Shown here: in pieces, positions 1 to 12,182 of the stretch
Layout: each line of letters opens with the position of its first letter
How positions within the stretch are numbered: the first letter of the stretch is position 1
Source: Asticcacaulis sp. AC466
Lineage (GTDB): Bacteria; Pseudomonadota; Alphaproteobacteria; Caulobacterales; Caulobacteraceae
DNA: 64,000 bases
Reading direction: 5' to 3'
Assembly: GCF_000495815.1 (NCBI RefSeq)
Contig: NZ_AWGE01000001.1
Location: forward strand, 186,001 to 250,000
Made by a program: the position numbers and the translations under genes
The notes under the pieces: generated by a model
Seen by the model: only the letters and a program-made list of their open reading frames with translations
What the model was told of the DNA's origin: nothing
The model's database searches: none

Positions 1-654
1 CTGACCCTGGAGCCCGCCGCCGGCGGGACACCGGAAAAACTCACCGCTGATGTCGTGCTGGTCGCCATCGGCCGCCGTCCCTTCACTAAGGGACTGGGCC
101 TCGAGTCGGTTGGCGTCACGCCGGACGCACGCGGCTTCATTCCGACCAACCATTTCAAGACCACCGCGCCGGGCGTCTGGGCCATCGGCGATGTTATCTT
201 GGGCCCAATGCTGGCGCACAAGGCGGAAGAAGATGCGGTTGCCTGTATTGAGCTGATCGCGGGTAAGGCCGGGCATGTCGATTACAATCTGGTGCCGTCG
301 GTCGTCTATACCTATCCGGAAGTGGCTTGGGTCGGTCAGACCGAGGAACAGGTCAAGGCGTCGGGCGTGGCGTACAAGACTGGCAAGTTCCCGTTCACGG
401 CCAATAGCCGCGCCAAGATCAACCACGAAACCGAGGGCTTCGTGAAATTCATTGCCGACGCCAAGACAGACAAGGTCTTGGGTGTCCACATGATGGGGCC
501 GCAGGTCGGCGAAATGATCGGCGAAGCCTGCGTCCTGATGGCGTTCGGCGGGGCTTCGGAAGATCTGGCACGGACCTGCCACCCGCACCCTACGCGCTCC
601 GAAGCCGTCCGTCAGGCGGCCATGGGCGTCGAAAACTGGGCCATGCAGATGTAG
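1..654 (+). CDS. lpd: Dihydrolipoyl dehydrogenase (E3), C-terminal part, cut by the window edge
   Basis: The open frame is already running at base 1 and ends at TAG 652-654, so the N-terminal FAD-binding half lies outside the window. What is seen: the end of the NAD domain (ADVVLVAIGRRP), the second FAD contact (GVWAIGDVILGPMLAHKAEE) and a complete dimerisation domain with the HPHPTRSE catalytic His-Glu motif near the C-terminus. These mark class I flavin disulfide reductases of the E3 type. E3 reoxidises lipoamide on 2-oxo acid dehydrogenase complexes, making NADH. It is probably the last gene of a dehydrogenase operon to the left. A strong hairpin terminator follows 30 bp after the stop. 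Confidence 0.93.
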   Translation: MTLEPAAGGTPEKLTADVVLVAIGRRPFTKGLGLESVGVTPDARGFIPTNHFKTTAPGVWAIGDVILGPMLAHKAEEDAVACIELIAGKAGHVDYNLVPSVVYTYPEVAWVGQTEEQVKASGVAYKTGKFPFTANSRAKINHETEGFVKFIADAKTDKVLGVHMMGPQVGEMIGEACVLMAFGGASEDLARTCHPHPTRSEAVRQAAMGVENWAMQM

Positions 655-682
655 GCCGATCGCCTGCGACTACGGACTGTGG

Positions 683-711
683 AAAAGGGAGCCTTGGCTC
701 CCTTTTCTGTT
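683..711. terminator. Bidirectional intrinsic terminator
   Basis: An 11-bp perfect inverted repeat (683-693 with 696-706) has an A-run on one side and a T-run on the other. It therefore works as a terminator for lpd on the plus strand and for the oppositely oriented gene ending at 723. Confidence 0.85.
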
Positions 712-722
712 GTTGAGGTCGG

Positions 723-1226
723 TCAATGGGACAGGTTGGCCTTGCCGACGTCACCGACCTTGGGCAGTTCCCCAGTCATAAAGGCCTTTACATAGGCCAG
801 ACCTGTGGCGACTGCGCCCGGGGTATCCCAGAATTCAGCCTCTTCGGCCTCGAAACGGATAAGGACGAGGTTGGGGTCTTCCTTGCCGGCGGGGAACCAC
901 ACCTTGTCCAGATCGCTCCACAAGGCGTCGATCTTTGCGCGATCACGTTCGATGACGGCGCGTCCCGATACCGAAACATAACGATGTGCGCTGGTATCAG
1001 AGTAGGTGAGGAGGGCAGTTGGATGATTTTCGATCTCCTGCGCCTTTTCGGTGTCTGCGCCGGTGAAGAACCACAGCGTGCCGTCGAAGGTTTCCGCCTG
1101 TTTACACATCATTGGCCGCGCATGAAAGACACCGGCATCATCCGACGTCGCCATCATCGAGACCTTGATATCCTTGATCAGAGACCAGATTTTTTCGCGC
1201 GCTTCCGCGCCGTGCAGATTAGCCAT
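723..1226 (-). CDS. Pyridoxamine 5'-phosphate oxidase-like flavin-binding protein (general stress protein 26 type)
   Basis: A 167-residue split-barrel protein. The order of features (KIWSLIKDIKVSMMATSD, then HARPM, then LWFFTGADTEKAQEI and YVSVSGRA) is typical of the small Pyridox_ox_2/GSP26 family, which binds FMN or related cofactors. Substrates are usually unknown and true PNPOx activity is not implied. The start at 1226 was chosen because GGAGA sits about 8 bases upstream. A longer frame to 1520 exists but has no ribosome site and overlaps the neighbouring gene. It lies 110 bp downstream of the GH20 gene on the same strand, so it may share that transcript. Confidence 0.85.
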   Translation of the reverse strand: MANLHGAEAREKIWSLIKDIKVSMMATSDDAGVFHARPMMCKQAETFDGTLWFFTGADTEKAQEIENHPTALLTYSDTSAHRYVSVSGRAVIERDRAKIDALWSDLDKVWFPAGKEDPNLVLIRFEAEEAEFWDTPGAVATGLAYVKAFMTGELPKVGDVGKANLSH

Positions 1227-1335
1227 GTCAATCTCCATTAAAGGAGATGACCATGGCGGTTGCCGGGTAAGGATACGATCAGGAAACGGCGAGCTTTGAT
1301 ACGGGCGCGCGTAATTAGGCGGCGCGTGCCGCCCG

Positions 1336-3804
1336 CTACTGAACCGATACGATGCGGCTGAAGCGTTTGCCGTTCGGCGCGACCGACCGTGTCTCAACTG
1401 TTCCATTGACCGCGACCGGACCGCGATAAGCGGTCCATTTGCCGCCCGCCGTGCGGTACTGAATAGCCAGATCGCCATAGGCCAGGTTTGCTTCGAAGAC
1501 GCCGCCGGTGATCCGGGCACCCGGTGCGGGCAGACGGTAGGCTATACCGGCCGCTTCCATGTCCGCGAGTCGCGGCGCCAGACGGTCATTGAAGTTCTGC
1601 CAGTCCGACAGCAAGCCGTTGTAGTCGATCTGGCCGTCGCCGTAGTGATAGGCGCGGCCCGCGACGTAGGCGGGTTCCCATGATCCGATGTGCCAGGCAC
1701 GTTCGGCGAGGGCCATTGTGCGCGGATAGATAAGATAGTCAGCGATGCTGTCGGTCCGGACGCCCTCACTCCATAGCTGGCCCTGCATTCCGGTTATTTT
1801 GCGGCCGGATTCCAGTGGCTCGGTGTCTGCGACGGTCTGGCCGCGCGCCTGTAAATCGGTCATCAGGCTGGCATTGGCCGCCAGATTTTCCGGCATGAAG
1901 GCGAAGACCTTGAACAGGTCGGTGCCGCGTGATGCCCAGTCCATGCCGCGTTCCTTCGGGTCGGGGGCGTAGGGCATATCGAAATACAACACTTCCGGCG
2001 TCGACATGACAACGTCCCAGCCACGATTGGCCTGGCGGTAGGCTTCGGCCACGCCCCCGGTAAACAACCCGCCCCAGCTGTTGGATTGTACGACCTTGGG
2101 CATCTCCTCAGGCTTTACGTGGCCCATGCCATCGCTCCAGCCAGCGGGTTCGATACCCTTCTTGCCCAGCATCTGTGACACCTGGGTGATGAAGTAGGGC
2201 GTCATGTGCTCCGGCGTCAGACCCTTTTCCTTGATCAGCGTTTGGCAAGCCGGCGAGTTCGTCCAGGCGCCTGCCGTTTCGTCCGCGCCGATATGATAGA
2301 TTTTCAGCGGCACGCCCGCCTCGCGATGCATCGCCTGAATCTCGTCGATCACGGTATCGATGAAGTGATAGGTGGAGGGAAGGCAGATGTTCAGTGTGTT
2401 GTCGTTATAGTGCTGGATCGAGCTGTATACGGTCTTGTCATCCGGGTCCTGAAGGCGGAATTCGTTCGCCGCCTCCGGCTTGCCTTCTGCCATCAGGCGG
2501 CGGTAGCGGGCTTCCATCGATCGGACGGCGGCGCGGGAATGTCCCGGCATGTCGAAGGACGGAATGACCTCTATATGGTGCGCGGCGGCGATCTGCACGA
2601 TTTCGATATAGTCGGCGCGCGTCAGGTAGCCATCGACGATCGGGCTGCCTTGTGGCCCGGCGCCGAGTTGCGGCAGCAGGCATTTGTCTTCGGTAAGGTC
2701 GTGACAACGGTGGCTACCGATCTCAGTCAGCTCTGGCAAGGGTTTGATGGCCAGGCGCCAGCCTTCGTCGTCGCCCAGGTGGAGATGCAGGCGGTTGAGC
2801 TTGTATTCTGCCATCTGGTCGATTGTCGCCAGGATAAAGGCCTTGCTGTGAAAATTACGCGCCAGATCGATATGCAGCCCGCGGAAGCCAAAACGCGGCG
2901 CGTCGCTGATTTCCAGCGGCTTCAGGCGATTATGTTCATAGGCGGCTTGCTGGCCCAGGCTGGTAAGGGCGTAGGCAGCTCCGGCAGCATCGGCGGCAGT
3001 GATGGCAATTTTGCCGTCGCGGGCGATCAGGTGATAAGACTCCGCCTTGCCTTGGCCGTCTATGGTGATGTCTACTGGTACACCCTTGTTGCTTAAGTGC
3101 AGGCGGCTGGCGTCGAGTGCGGCCTTAATATCGGGCATCGTGCCGCCCTCGAGTTTGGCGATGCGAATGCCACCGCTGAGAGGCAGAGGCTTGCCCTCCA
3201 GGTGCTTTGCGGCCAGGGGCGTGGGCAGGATGACGAAGTCTGGGGCGGCCTGGGTAACTTGACGGGTCGCATTGAGCGCGAAGGCGCGCTCAGGTGTCAG
3301 CGAGGTAGCATCGTAAGGTATCGGCGTAACAAAAGGCAGGCGTTCCAGACCACTCTGGGGGTCAAATTTCGTGCGAGTGGCGGCGATAGTGCGGGGCGCT
3401 AAGCCGTCCGCGACAATATAGGCATTGGGCAGGACCTGGTATTCCGAGCGGGCAACGCCAGCATAATATATAGTGTAGGTTGCGCTGGGCGTCAGGATTA
3501 CGCCTGGCTTTGGCGTCAGGCGGAAATTGTCACCATTGATATGCGTAAGGTCGAACTGGTCACTGTCGGCCTTGGCAATGGCGCTGACAGAGCCGAAATA
3601 GAGTGACCAAGCACTATCGGGCAAGCTCTTAGGCAGGGTTATGTCGATGCGGGTGCGGCCGGCGTCATTGCTTACCTTATAGCCGAGAGTGTTGGCGAAG
3701 CTGTCGAGCTGGGCCTGTGTCGTGGCGCAGGAAATTCCCGGGACAAGGGCCGTTGTGGTCAGAAGGGCGGCCGCAAACAGGCTGTTACGAATGAAAATCG
3801 ACAT
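1336..3804 (-). CDS. Secreted beta-N-acetylhexosaminidase, family GH20 (chitobiase-like)
   Basis: 822 residues with an N-terminal signal peptide (hydrophobic core FAAALLTTTALVPG, cleavage near residue 30). After it come a CHB_HEX-type beta-sandwich (about 35-160), a GH20b domain (about 190-325), the GH20 barrel (about 330-690) and a C-terminal chitobiase-like segment. The catalytic Asp-Glu pair is in HIGADETAGAW. The family removes terminal GlcNAc/GalNAc from chitin oligomers or glycans by substrate-assisted catalysis. The start at 3804 has a GAGGGA ribosome site; a longer frame to 3888 lacks one. It is divergent from a GntR/UTRA regulator across 648 bp, which suggests local control by amino-sugar phosphate. 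Confidence 0.93.
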   Translation of the reverse strand: MSIFIRNSLFAAALLTTTALVPGISCATTQAQLDSFANTLGYKVSNDAGRTRIDITLPKSLPDSAWSLYFGSVSAIAKADSDQFDLTHINGDNFRLTPKPGVILTPSATYTIYYAGVARSEYQVLPNAYIVADGLAPRTIAATRTKFDPQSGLERLPFVTPIPYDATSLTPERAFALNATRQVTQAAPDFVILPTPLAAKHLEGKPLPLSGGIRIAKLEGGTMPDIKAALDASRLHLSNKGVPVDITIDGQGKAESYHLIARDGKIAITAADAAGAAYALTSLGQQAAYEHNRLKPLEISDAPRFGFRGLHIDLARNFHSKAFILATIDQMAEYKLNRLHLHLGDDEGWRLAIKPLPELTEIGSHRCHDLTEDKCLLPQLGAGPQGSPIVDGYLTRADYIEIVQIAAAHHIEVIPSFDMPGHSRAAVRSMEARYRRLMAEGKPEAANEFRLQDPDDKTVYSSIQHYNDNTLNICLPSTYHFIDTVIDEIQAMHREAGVPLKIYHIGADETAGAWTNSPACQTLIKEKGLTPEHMTPYFITQVSQMLGKKGIEPAGWSDGMGHVKPEEMPKVVQSNSWGGLFTGGVAEAYRQANRGWDVVMSTPEVLYFDMPYAPDPKERGMDWASRGTDLFKVFAFMPENLAANASLMTDLQARGQTVADTEPLESGRKITGMQGQLWSEGVRTDSIADYLIYPRTMALAERAWHIGSWEPAYVAGRAYHYGDGQIDYNGLLSDWQNFNDRLAPRLADMEAAGIAYRLPAPGARITGGVFEANLAYGDLAIQYRTAGGKWTAYRGPVAVNGTVETRSVAPNGKRFSRIVSVQ

Positions 3805-4452
3805 GGTTCCCTCGCTCTTGATTATGCGGTTAAGGTGACTGAGGCTTATGACTTTGTCAATTGTGCATATTTGCCAATGTAGAACCAATAAAGCACCAAT
3901 ATAAAATTTCTTTCGTTGGGAGCATGGCGTCAGTTGAGCCGGGACCGGGCGCGTGGTGACGGCAGCCGTACATGTCCGGCGGACCGTCTAATACCAATTC
4001 GCTGACATCGAAAGACGGATTAATGCCACCCCAATTCGCTTTTTACAGGGGTAAGATGGTGGCGGGGTATTTCTTACTTCAAATTGCATAAATGCCACTC
4101 TCTTAAGGGATTTGGATAATACCAATTACAGGTCAATAAGCGACAAATTTTGGGGATTACAAATATCGTCAGATGAATGTTTGGTTGCGGAAAAATTATA
4201 TCCTATTGAATAATAAGGAATAAGTCTAGATTTCTATATCTGTCGGTGTTTTGCATTTATCAGTGAAATGAAGAATCTCTCCCACGGGAATCGCGGACAA
4301 AGGATTTGACGGAACCATACCAATGGAATAATACTGTTCTATCCGTCAACGGAGTCACAGCTGGGGCGGTTGTGCTGGTCCACGCATATAATCGGCGCAC
4401 CAAACAACGCGCTCAAGCAAAATTGGACCTGAAAATCGCTCGGGGAGGGCGC
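3805..4452. promoter_or_regulatory. Divergent intergenic region with five ACCAAT repeats between GH20 gene and GntR gene
   Basis: This AT-rich stretch holds no supportable gene. ACCAAT occurs five times in the same orientation: 3884, 3895, 3994, 4121 and 4318. Two copies sit in an identical 11-mer, TAATACCAATT, at 3989-3999 and 4117-4127. Near the GH20 promoter the units at 3873, 3884 and 3895 are exactly 11 bp apart. On the other strand the core reads TGGTATT or ATTGGT. These are good candidates for binding sites of the neighbouring GntR/UTRA regulator; that link is inference. Confidence 0.5.
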
Positions 4453-5190
4453 ATGTCTTTTATCGATACCGTTGGGGGGCTGGTCAGCGACGATCCCGCG
4501 CCGTTGTATATGCAACTGCAAAAAATTCTGCGTGATGCCATCCTATCACGCTTGTTGAGCCCAGAGGCCGCAATTCCACCTGAACGCGACCTTGCTGAGG
4601 AATTTGGTGTGTCCCGGCTGACCGTGCGAAAGGCCGTGGACGGTCTGGTTAACGAAGGTCTGATTACGCGCCGCCGCGGGGCGGGCACTTTCGTGGCCTC
4701 CCGGGTCGAAAAAAGCTTCTCAAAGCTGAGCTCCTTCTCCGAAGACATGATATCTCGCGGTCGCGTGCCGCACAGCCAATGGCTGTCCAAATCGTCCGGA
4801 GCGGTCACGCCGGAGGAATCCCTATCACTTGGACTGTCTCCAGGTACGCTTGTGTACCGGTTTCAGCGTCTGCGTTTTGCTGACGGCCAGACCATGGCGC
4901 TCGAAACCTCGACCATCCCCGGCTATTGCCTGCCGAACCTGGCGGCGGTCGAGAGCTCCCTATATGCCGCCCTGGACGCGGCCGGCAATCGTCCGGTAAG
5001 GGCCCTGCAACGCCTGCGCGCCGTGTCTTTCACGCCCGAACAGGCGGAAATTCTCGGCATTCGTCCCGGCGATGCCGGCCTGTTCATCGAACGGCGTGGG
5101 TTCCTAGCCGATGGCCGGGCGGCCGAATTTACCCAGAGCTGGTATCGTGGCGACGCCTATGACGTGGTTGCCGAACTGAACCGTGCCTAA
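4453..5190 (+). CDS. GntR family (HutC/UTRA) transcriptional regulator, NagR-like
   Basis: 245 residues: an N-terminal winged helix (PLYMQLQKILRDAIL, then AEEFGVSRLTVRKAVDGLV, residues about 20-80) followed by a UTRA ligand-binding domain (about 95-240). HutC-subfamily members sense small metabolites, often sugar phosphates such as GlcNAc-6-P. The start at 4453 has GGGAGG 6 bases upstream; the open frame reaches back to 4306 but that part is not conserved-looking. Position next to a secreted GH20 hexosaminidase suggests it controls amino-sugar use. The actual effector cannot be read from sequence. Confidence 0.88.
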   Translation: MSFIDTVGGLVSDDPAPLYMQLQKILRDAILSRLLSPEAAIPPERDLAEEFGVSRLTVRKAVDGLVNEGLITRRRGAGTFVASRVEKSFSKLSSFSEDMISRGRVPHSQWLSKSSGAVTPEESLSLGLSPGTLVYRFQRLRFADGQTMALETSTIPGYCLPNLAAVESSLYAALDAAGNRPVRALQRLRAVSFTPEQAEILGIRPGDAGLFIERRGFLADGRAAEFTQSWYRGDAYDVVAELNRA

Positions 5191-5243
5191 ATACCGGGCC
5201 GCTGCCTCTGATTGCCGGTATGCGGTGGAGTGCCTCTAAAGTC

Positions 5244-5975
5244 ATGTCTGATACCCCCGCCGTCCTGCGCCTGAATTCCGATGCCCGCATGGAGTTGCGC
5301 CGTATCGGCCGTGAGGGCCATCCGCTGCTGATTATCGACGACGTGCTGGCTGAGCCCGAAGCGTTGATCGCGGACGCGCTTTTGGCTGATTTTGCACCGC
5401 CGCCTCATACCCGCTATCCGGGGCTCAATGCGCCGCTTCCGGCCCATTATGCCAATGGTATTGTGGCAGCGGTCAACCCCCTGCTGGCGCGAGTGTTCGG
5501 CATGCCGGCGCATCTGCCAAAGACCTTATTCGGATTTTTCGCCCTGGCGACACAGGCGCCCGAAGAGCTGGAGCCAATCCAGAAGATTCCGCATCATGAT
5601 TCCCCCGATCCGTTCCGCATCGCCATGGTCCATTACCTGTGCCGGGATATGGCTGGCGGCACAGCGTTTTTTCGGCATAAGGCCACAGGTTTCGAAGGGG
5701 TCGACGCCCGTCGCCGCGCGGCCTATGTCGAACAGGCGGCCTTGGAACTCGAGGCCTCCGGGGCGGGCCTGACGCGACACGTTAATGATGAAACGCCCAA
5801 TTTCGAGCAGATCGACTTTGCCCCGTTGAAATTCAACCGTCTGATCATCTACCGCAGTCATGTGCTTCATTCGGGGCTTCTGGAAGGGGCTAGCCTCAGC
5901 GCCGACCCCGCGGTAGGCCGTTTGACCGCTAACAGTTTCATCGACATTCAGAGGCCGGCCCAAAGCCTATCTTGA
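5244..5975 (+). CDS. DUF6445 family protein (putative non-haem Fe(II) oxygenase-like)
   Basis: 243 residues with no signal peptide. It has a possible 2-His-1-carboxylate metal triad: HHD at residues 117-119 (HxD) and a late His in YRSHVLHSG. The late YRSH, the preceding core and the length match the DUF6445 family as I remember it. That family recurs in Caulobacterales and sphingomonads beside tryptophan halogenase, SapC and TonB-receptor genes, and its function is not established. It begins 53 bp after the GntR gene, probably in the same operon. The ATG at 5244 has a weakly placed GGAG; an upstream ATG at 5220 is possible. Confidence 0.7.
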   Translation: MSDTPAVLRLNSDARMELRRIGREGHPLLIIDDVLAEPEALIADALLADFAPPPHTRYPGLNAPLPAHYANGIVAAVNPLLARVFGMPAHLPKTLFGFFALATQAPEELEPIQKIPHHDSPDPFRIAMVHYLCRDMAGGTAFFRHKATGFEGVDARRRAAYVEQAALELEASGAGLTRHVNDETPNFEQIDFAPLKFNRLIIYRSHVLHSGLLEGASLSADPAVGRLTANSFIDIQRPAQSLS

Positions 5976-6060
5976 CAACGGGTCGATCCGTGTTCTGATA
6001 AGCACCAGCCGGCGTTCAATGACCGGCGGGCGAAACGCCTCACGGGGAGTATAATCACAG

Positions 6061-6600
6061 ATGAAGATATCCATCATGCTTTCGGCGCTTGTTCTGGCTT
6101 GCGCCACCACGCCGGTTTTGGCCCAGACGGCCGATAATCCGGTCGTGCTTAATCAGCCGGGCGCCCAGTTCTGGAACGTGTATGGCGCCGCGCAGACGCA
6201 TAAGGCGCATAAGGACAAGGACGTCCAGGGCGGCGGGGCCATGCAGGTCGTTATCACCGCACCGACACAAAACGCATGGGATGTGGGTGCATCCTTGCCG
6301 GTGACAACCGCTTACAAGAAGGGTGACAAGATCGTGGTCGGCGTCTACGCCAAGCTGGTGTCGAAAGATCCGGCGGCCACGGTTCAGGTTCCGGCGGTAA
6401 TCCAGATCAATGCCGCGCCCTATTCGCCGGCCATTCAACAAGGCTTCATCACCGTCACGACATCGTGGCAGTTACTATCGATTACGGGCGTCGCAAATGA
6501 CGACTATGCCGCCGACAAGACTGCACTGTCGCTATCCCTGGGCGGCGCCGTCAAGACGCTGGAACTTGGGCCTGCGTTTATTTTGAATGAAGGCCAATAA
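6061..6600 (+). CDS. Secreted protein, possible carbohydrate-binding (jelly-roll) domain
   Basis: 179 residues with a clear signal peptide (LSALVLACATTPVLA, cleavage at about 21). The mature part is about 158 residues of alternating beta-strand pattern (MQVVITAP, GDKIVVGVYAKLV, ISITGVANDDY-like end strands). This resembles the CBM4/9-type sandwich often attached to glycosidases, here free-standing. The assignment is by pattern only, with no catalytic motif seen. GGGGAG lies about 13 bases ahead of the ATG. It is downstream of the DUF6445 gene and may belong to the same amino-sugar locus. Confidence 0.6.
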   Translation: MKISIMLSALVLACATTPVLAQTADNPVVLNQPGAQFWNVYGAAQTHKAHKDKDVQGGGAMQVVITAPTQNAWDVGASLPVTTAYKKGDKIVVGVYAKLVSKDPAATVQVPAVIQINAAPYSPAIQQGFITVTTSWQLLSITGVANDDYAADKTALSLSLGGAVKTLELGPAFILNEGQ

Positions 6601-6697
6601 CGTAGCACCTTTATAAATTGCTGCCCAGACGCGCATGTTATCCTTACGTGCGCGTAAATAGGCTCAGCCTTTTGAAACCAATTCAAGGGAGGCTGTT

Positions 6698-6856
6698 TTG
6701 TCTTTGGGTACAATACTGATCATTATTCTGGTCCTGCTCCTTGTCGGCGCTCTGCCGACCTGGGGACATAGCCGCAGCTGGGGATATGGTCCGAGCGGCG
6801 GTCTGGGCCTGGTGGCCGTCATCGTCATCATTCTGGTTCTGACGGGGCGAATATAA
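6698..6856 (+). CDS. DUF3309 family small membrane protein
   Basis: 52 residues starting at TTG 6698, with a strong AAGGGAGG site 5 bases upstream. The protein has two hydrophobic stretches (ILIIILVLLLVGALP and GLVAVIVIILVLTG) around the signature PTWGHSRSWGYGPSGG, diagnostic of DUF3309. Function is unknown; such proteins are tiny inner-membrane proteins common in proteobacteria. The TAA overlaps the ATG of the next gene (TAATG), so the two are translationally coupled. Confidence 0.82.
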   Translation: MSLGTILIIILVLLLVGALPTWGHSRSWGYGPSGGLGLVAVIVIILVLTGRI

Positions 6857-7071
6857 TGAACAGCAAAGCCATTTATCTGTTGGTGGGTGCCGCGATTGTA
6901 GTCATCCTGGCTGTGTTCGTGCTGAACATACCCGATAGGCGCAGCGGCACTGAGCGCGTCGGCGACGCCATTCAAACCTTACCAGAGGGACCTAAAAAGG
7001 CCGCCGACCAACTGGGTGACCGCAATCCGGTCGAAAAAGCCGGTGATGCGATCGAAAAGAAGACGGACTAG
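6856..7071 (+). CDS. Small single-pass membrane protein, unknown function
   Basis: 71 residues: an N-terminal transmembrane helix (IYLLVGAAIVVILAVFVLNI), then a short polar tail rich in Lys, Asp and Glu with an internal near-repeat, ERVGDAIQ and EKAGDAIEKK. The tail resembles the amphipathic repeats of envelope stress proteins but is too short to assign. Its start overlaps the stop of the DUF3309 gene, and a strong terminator follows directly, so the pair forms a short operon. Confidence 0.7.
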   Translation: MNSKAIYLLVGAAIVVILAVFVLNIPDRRSGTERVGDAIQTLPEGPKKAADQLGDRNPVEKAGDAIEKKTD

Positions 7072-7107
7072 AAAAAAAGCCTGCCGGAGCAATCCGGCAG
7101 GCTTTTT
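7072..7107. terminator. Bidirectional intrinsic terminator before atpC
   Basis: A GCCTGCCGGA/TCCGGCAGGC hairpin is flanked by seven A on the left and five T on the right. It ends the small-protein operon from the left and the atp operon from the right. Confidence 0.9.
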
Positions 7108-7134
7108 ACTCTCACCACTCTACGCTTTCAACGC

Positions 7135-7416
7135 CTACTGAACGGTCTCGCCATATTCATTGGCGTGCTCGGCCAGGATAGTCATCCCGTCTTCGTTCAC
7201 GTCGGCAAAACCGCCGCGCACCTGAAAGACGCGCTTGGTGGTGCCGTCGAGGATGACGACATCGCCCTCGGCCAATGTGGTCATGAACGGCGCGTGGTGC
7301 GCCAGGACGCCGAATTCACCTTCGACGCCCGGAGCCACGACCTGATCGACCTCACCCGCGAACAGTTCGCGTTCGGGCGTCACCAGGGATACGTGCAGCT
7401 TATCCGTATCGGCCAT
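7135..7416 (-). CDS. atpC: F1 ATP synthase epsilon subunit
   Basis: 93 residues, covering mainly the N-terminal beta-sandwich of epsilon (LHVSLVTPERELFAGEVDQV, GEFGVLAHHAPFMTTL). The protein stops soon after this domain, so the C-terminal helical hairpin found in the 130-residue E. coli subunit is essentially missing. Short epsilon subunits are common in alphaproteobacteria, where inhibition is often assigned to another factor. It is the last gene of the atp operon, 2 bp after atpD. Confidence 0.95.
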   Translation of the reverse strand: MADTDKLHVSLVTPERELFAGEVDQVVAPGVEGEFGVLAHHAPFMTTLAEGDVVILDGTTKRVFQVRGGFADVNEDGMTILAEHANEYGETVQ

Positions 7417-7418
7417 GA

Positions 7419-8876
<1,458 letters not shown>

Positions 8877-9758
8877 CTACAGGGCTTCGGCGCCGGCGAT
8901 GATCTCGATCAGTTCGGTCGTGATCTGGGCCTGGCGTTTACGGTTATATTTCAGGTTCATGGCTTTGATCATTTCGCCGGCGTTACGCGTGGCGTTATCC
9001 ATGGCGCTCATCTGGGAGGCATAGAAGCCCGCATTGTTTTCCAGCAAGCTGGCCAGAAGCTGGACCGACAGGTTACGCGGCAGAAGCGTTTCGAGGATCT
9101 CTTCCTCGGACGGCTCATACTCATAGACCGGTTGCACACCGCCGGTATCGGCGGCGGCGGACAGGTCGACATCTGCCGGGATCAAGCGCTTGGCGCTCGG
9201 CACCTGGGCGATGACCGACTGGAACCGCGAATAGAAGAGGGTCACGACATCGGCGCGGCCTTCGGAAAATTCGCGGGCGATGAGGTCGGCGATCGGTGCG
9301 ACCACATCGATCGTCAGCACCTTGGTGCCCGACAAGTCGAAGCTCTCGACGATCTGGCTGGCGAACTGGCGCTTCAACTGGTCACGGCCCTTACGGCCGA
9401 TCGTGATGAGGCGCACCTTCTTGCCGGCCGCGGTTTGCGACTGGATGTATTCGCGCGCGGCACGGACGATGTTCGAGTTGAAACCACCGGCCAGACCACG
9501 GTCAGCCGTGGCCACGACCACCAGCTGGTTCGTTGTGGAGCCGTTGCCGACCAGCATCTGCGGCGCGGAATCGCCGGTGATGCCCTTGGCCAGGTTGGCG
9601 ATGACCGCCGCCATCCGCTTCGCGTAGGGACGGGCGTTTTCCGCCGAGTCCTGTGCACGCTTCAGCTTGGCGGCCGCCACCATCTGCATCGCTTTCGTGA
9701 TCTTCTGCGTGGCTTTCACGCTTCCGATCTGAGTGCGCATGTCCTTTAAGCTTGCCAT
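8877..9758 (-). CDS. atpG: F1 ATP synthase gamma subunit
   Basis: 293 residues. The N-terminal helix [20 protein letters not shown] and the C-terminal helix with [15 protein letters not shown] form the central coiled-coil shaft that rotates in the alpha3beta3 head. The body contains [13 protein letters not shown], the usual Rossmann-like core motif. It is 23 bp downstream of atpA and 9 bp upstream of atpD. Confidence 0.97.
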   Translation of the reverse strand: MASLKDMRTQIGSVKATQKITKAMQMVAAAKLKRAQDSAENARPYAKRMAAVIANLAKGITGDSAPQMLVGNGSTTNQLVVVATADRGLAGGFNSNIVRAAREYIQSQTAAGKKVRLITIGRKGRDQLKRQFASQIVESFDLSGTKVLTIDVVAPIADLIAREFSEGRADVVTLFYSRFQSVIAQVPSAKRLIPADVDLSAAADTGGVQPVYEYEPSEEEILETLLPRNLSVQLLASLLENNAGFYASQMSAMDNATRNAGEMIKAMNLKYNRKRQAQITTELIEIIAGAEAL

Positions 9759-9781
9759 TTTGTGTGACTAACTTTCCGGGT

Positions 9782-11913
<2,132 letters not shown>

Positions 11914-12182
11914 ATTTGCTTCTGATTAATGGGCACAAGCTCACGGGCGCAGAACGTAGCGCCGCCTCTGACTTGAACCGCGGGCTCCTTAGCATAGGGA
12001 TTCTGCCATCGCAACCAAAGAGGGACAGATTCTTGCCTCAAACCCGACTTTAACAGGACGGCAAATCCAAGTTTACACGACGGCGGGCAATATCTTTTGG
12101 CGGCGCGCCTTGAGATTTGGAGAGGCCCTTCTATTTCTACATGTAAGGCTAATTATAACCTTTACTCTGAGGAACCTCATAT

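Noticed and set aside
12040-12182. Manganese (yybP-ykoY) riboswitch ahead of terC
   Set aside because: I looked for the paired conserved loops of that riboswitch and could not find them.
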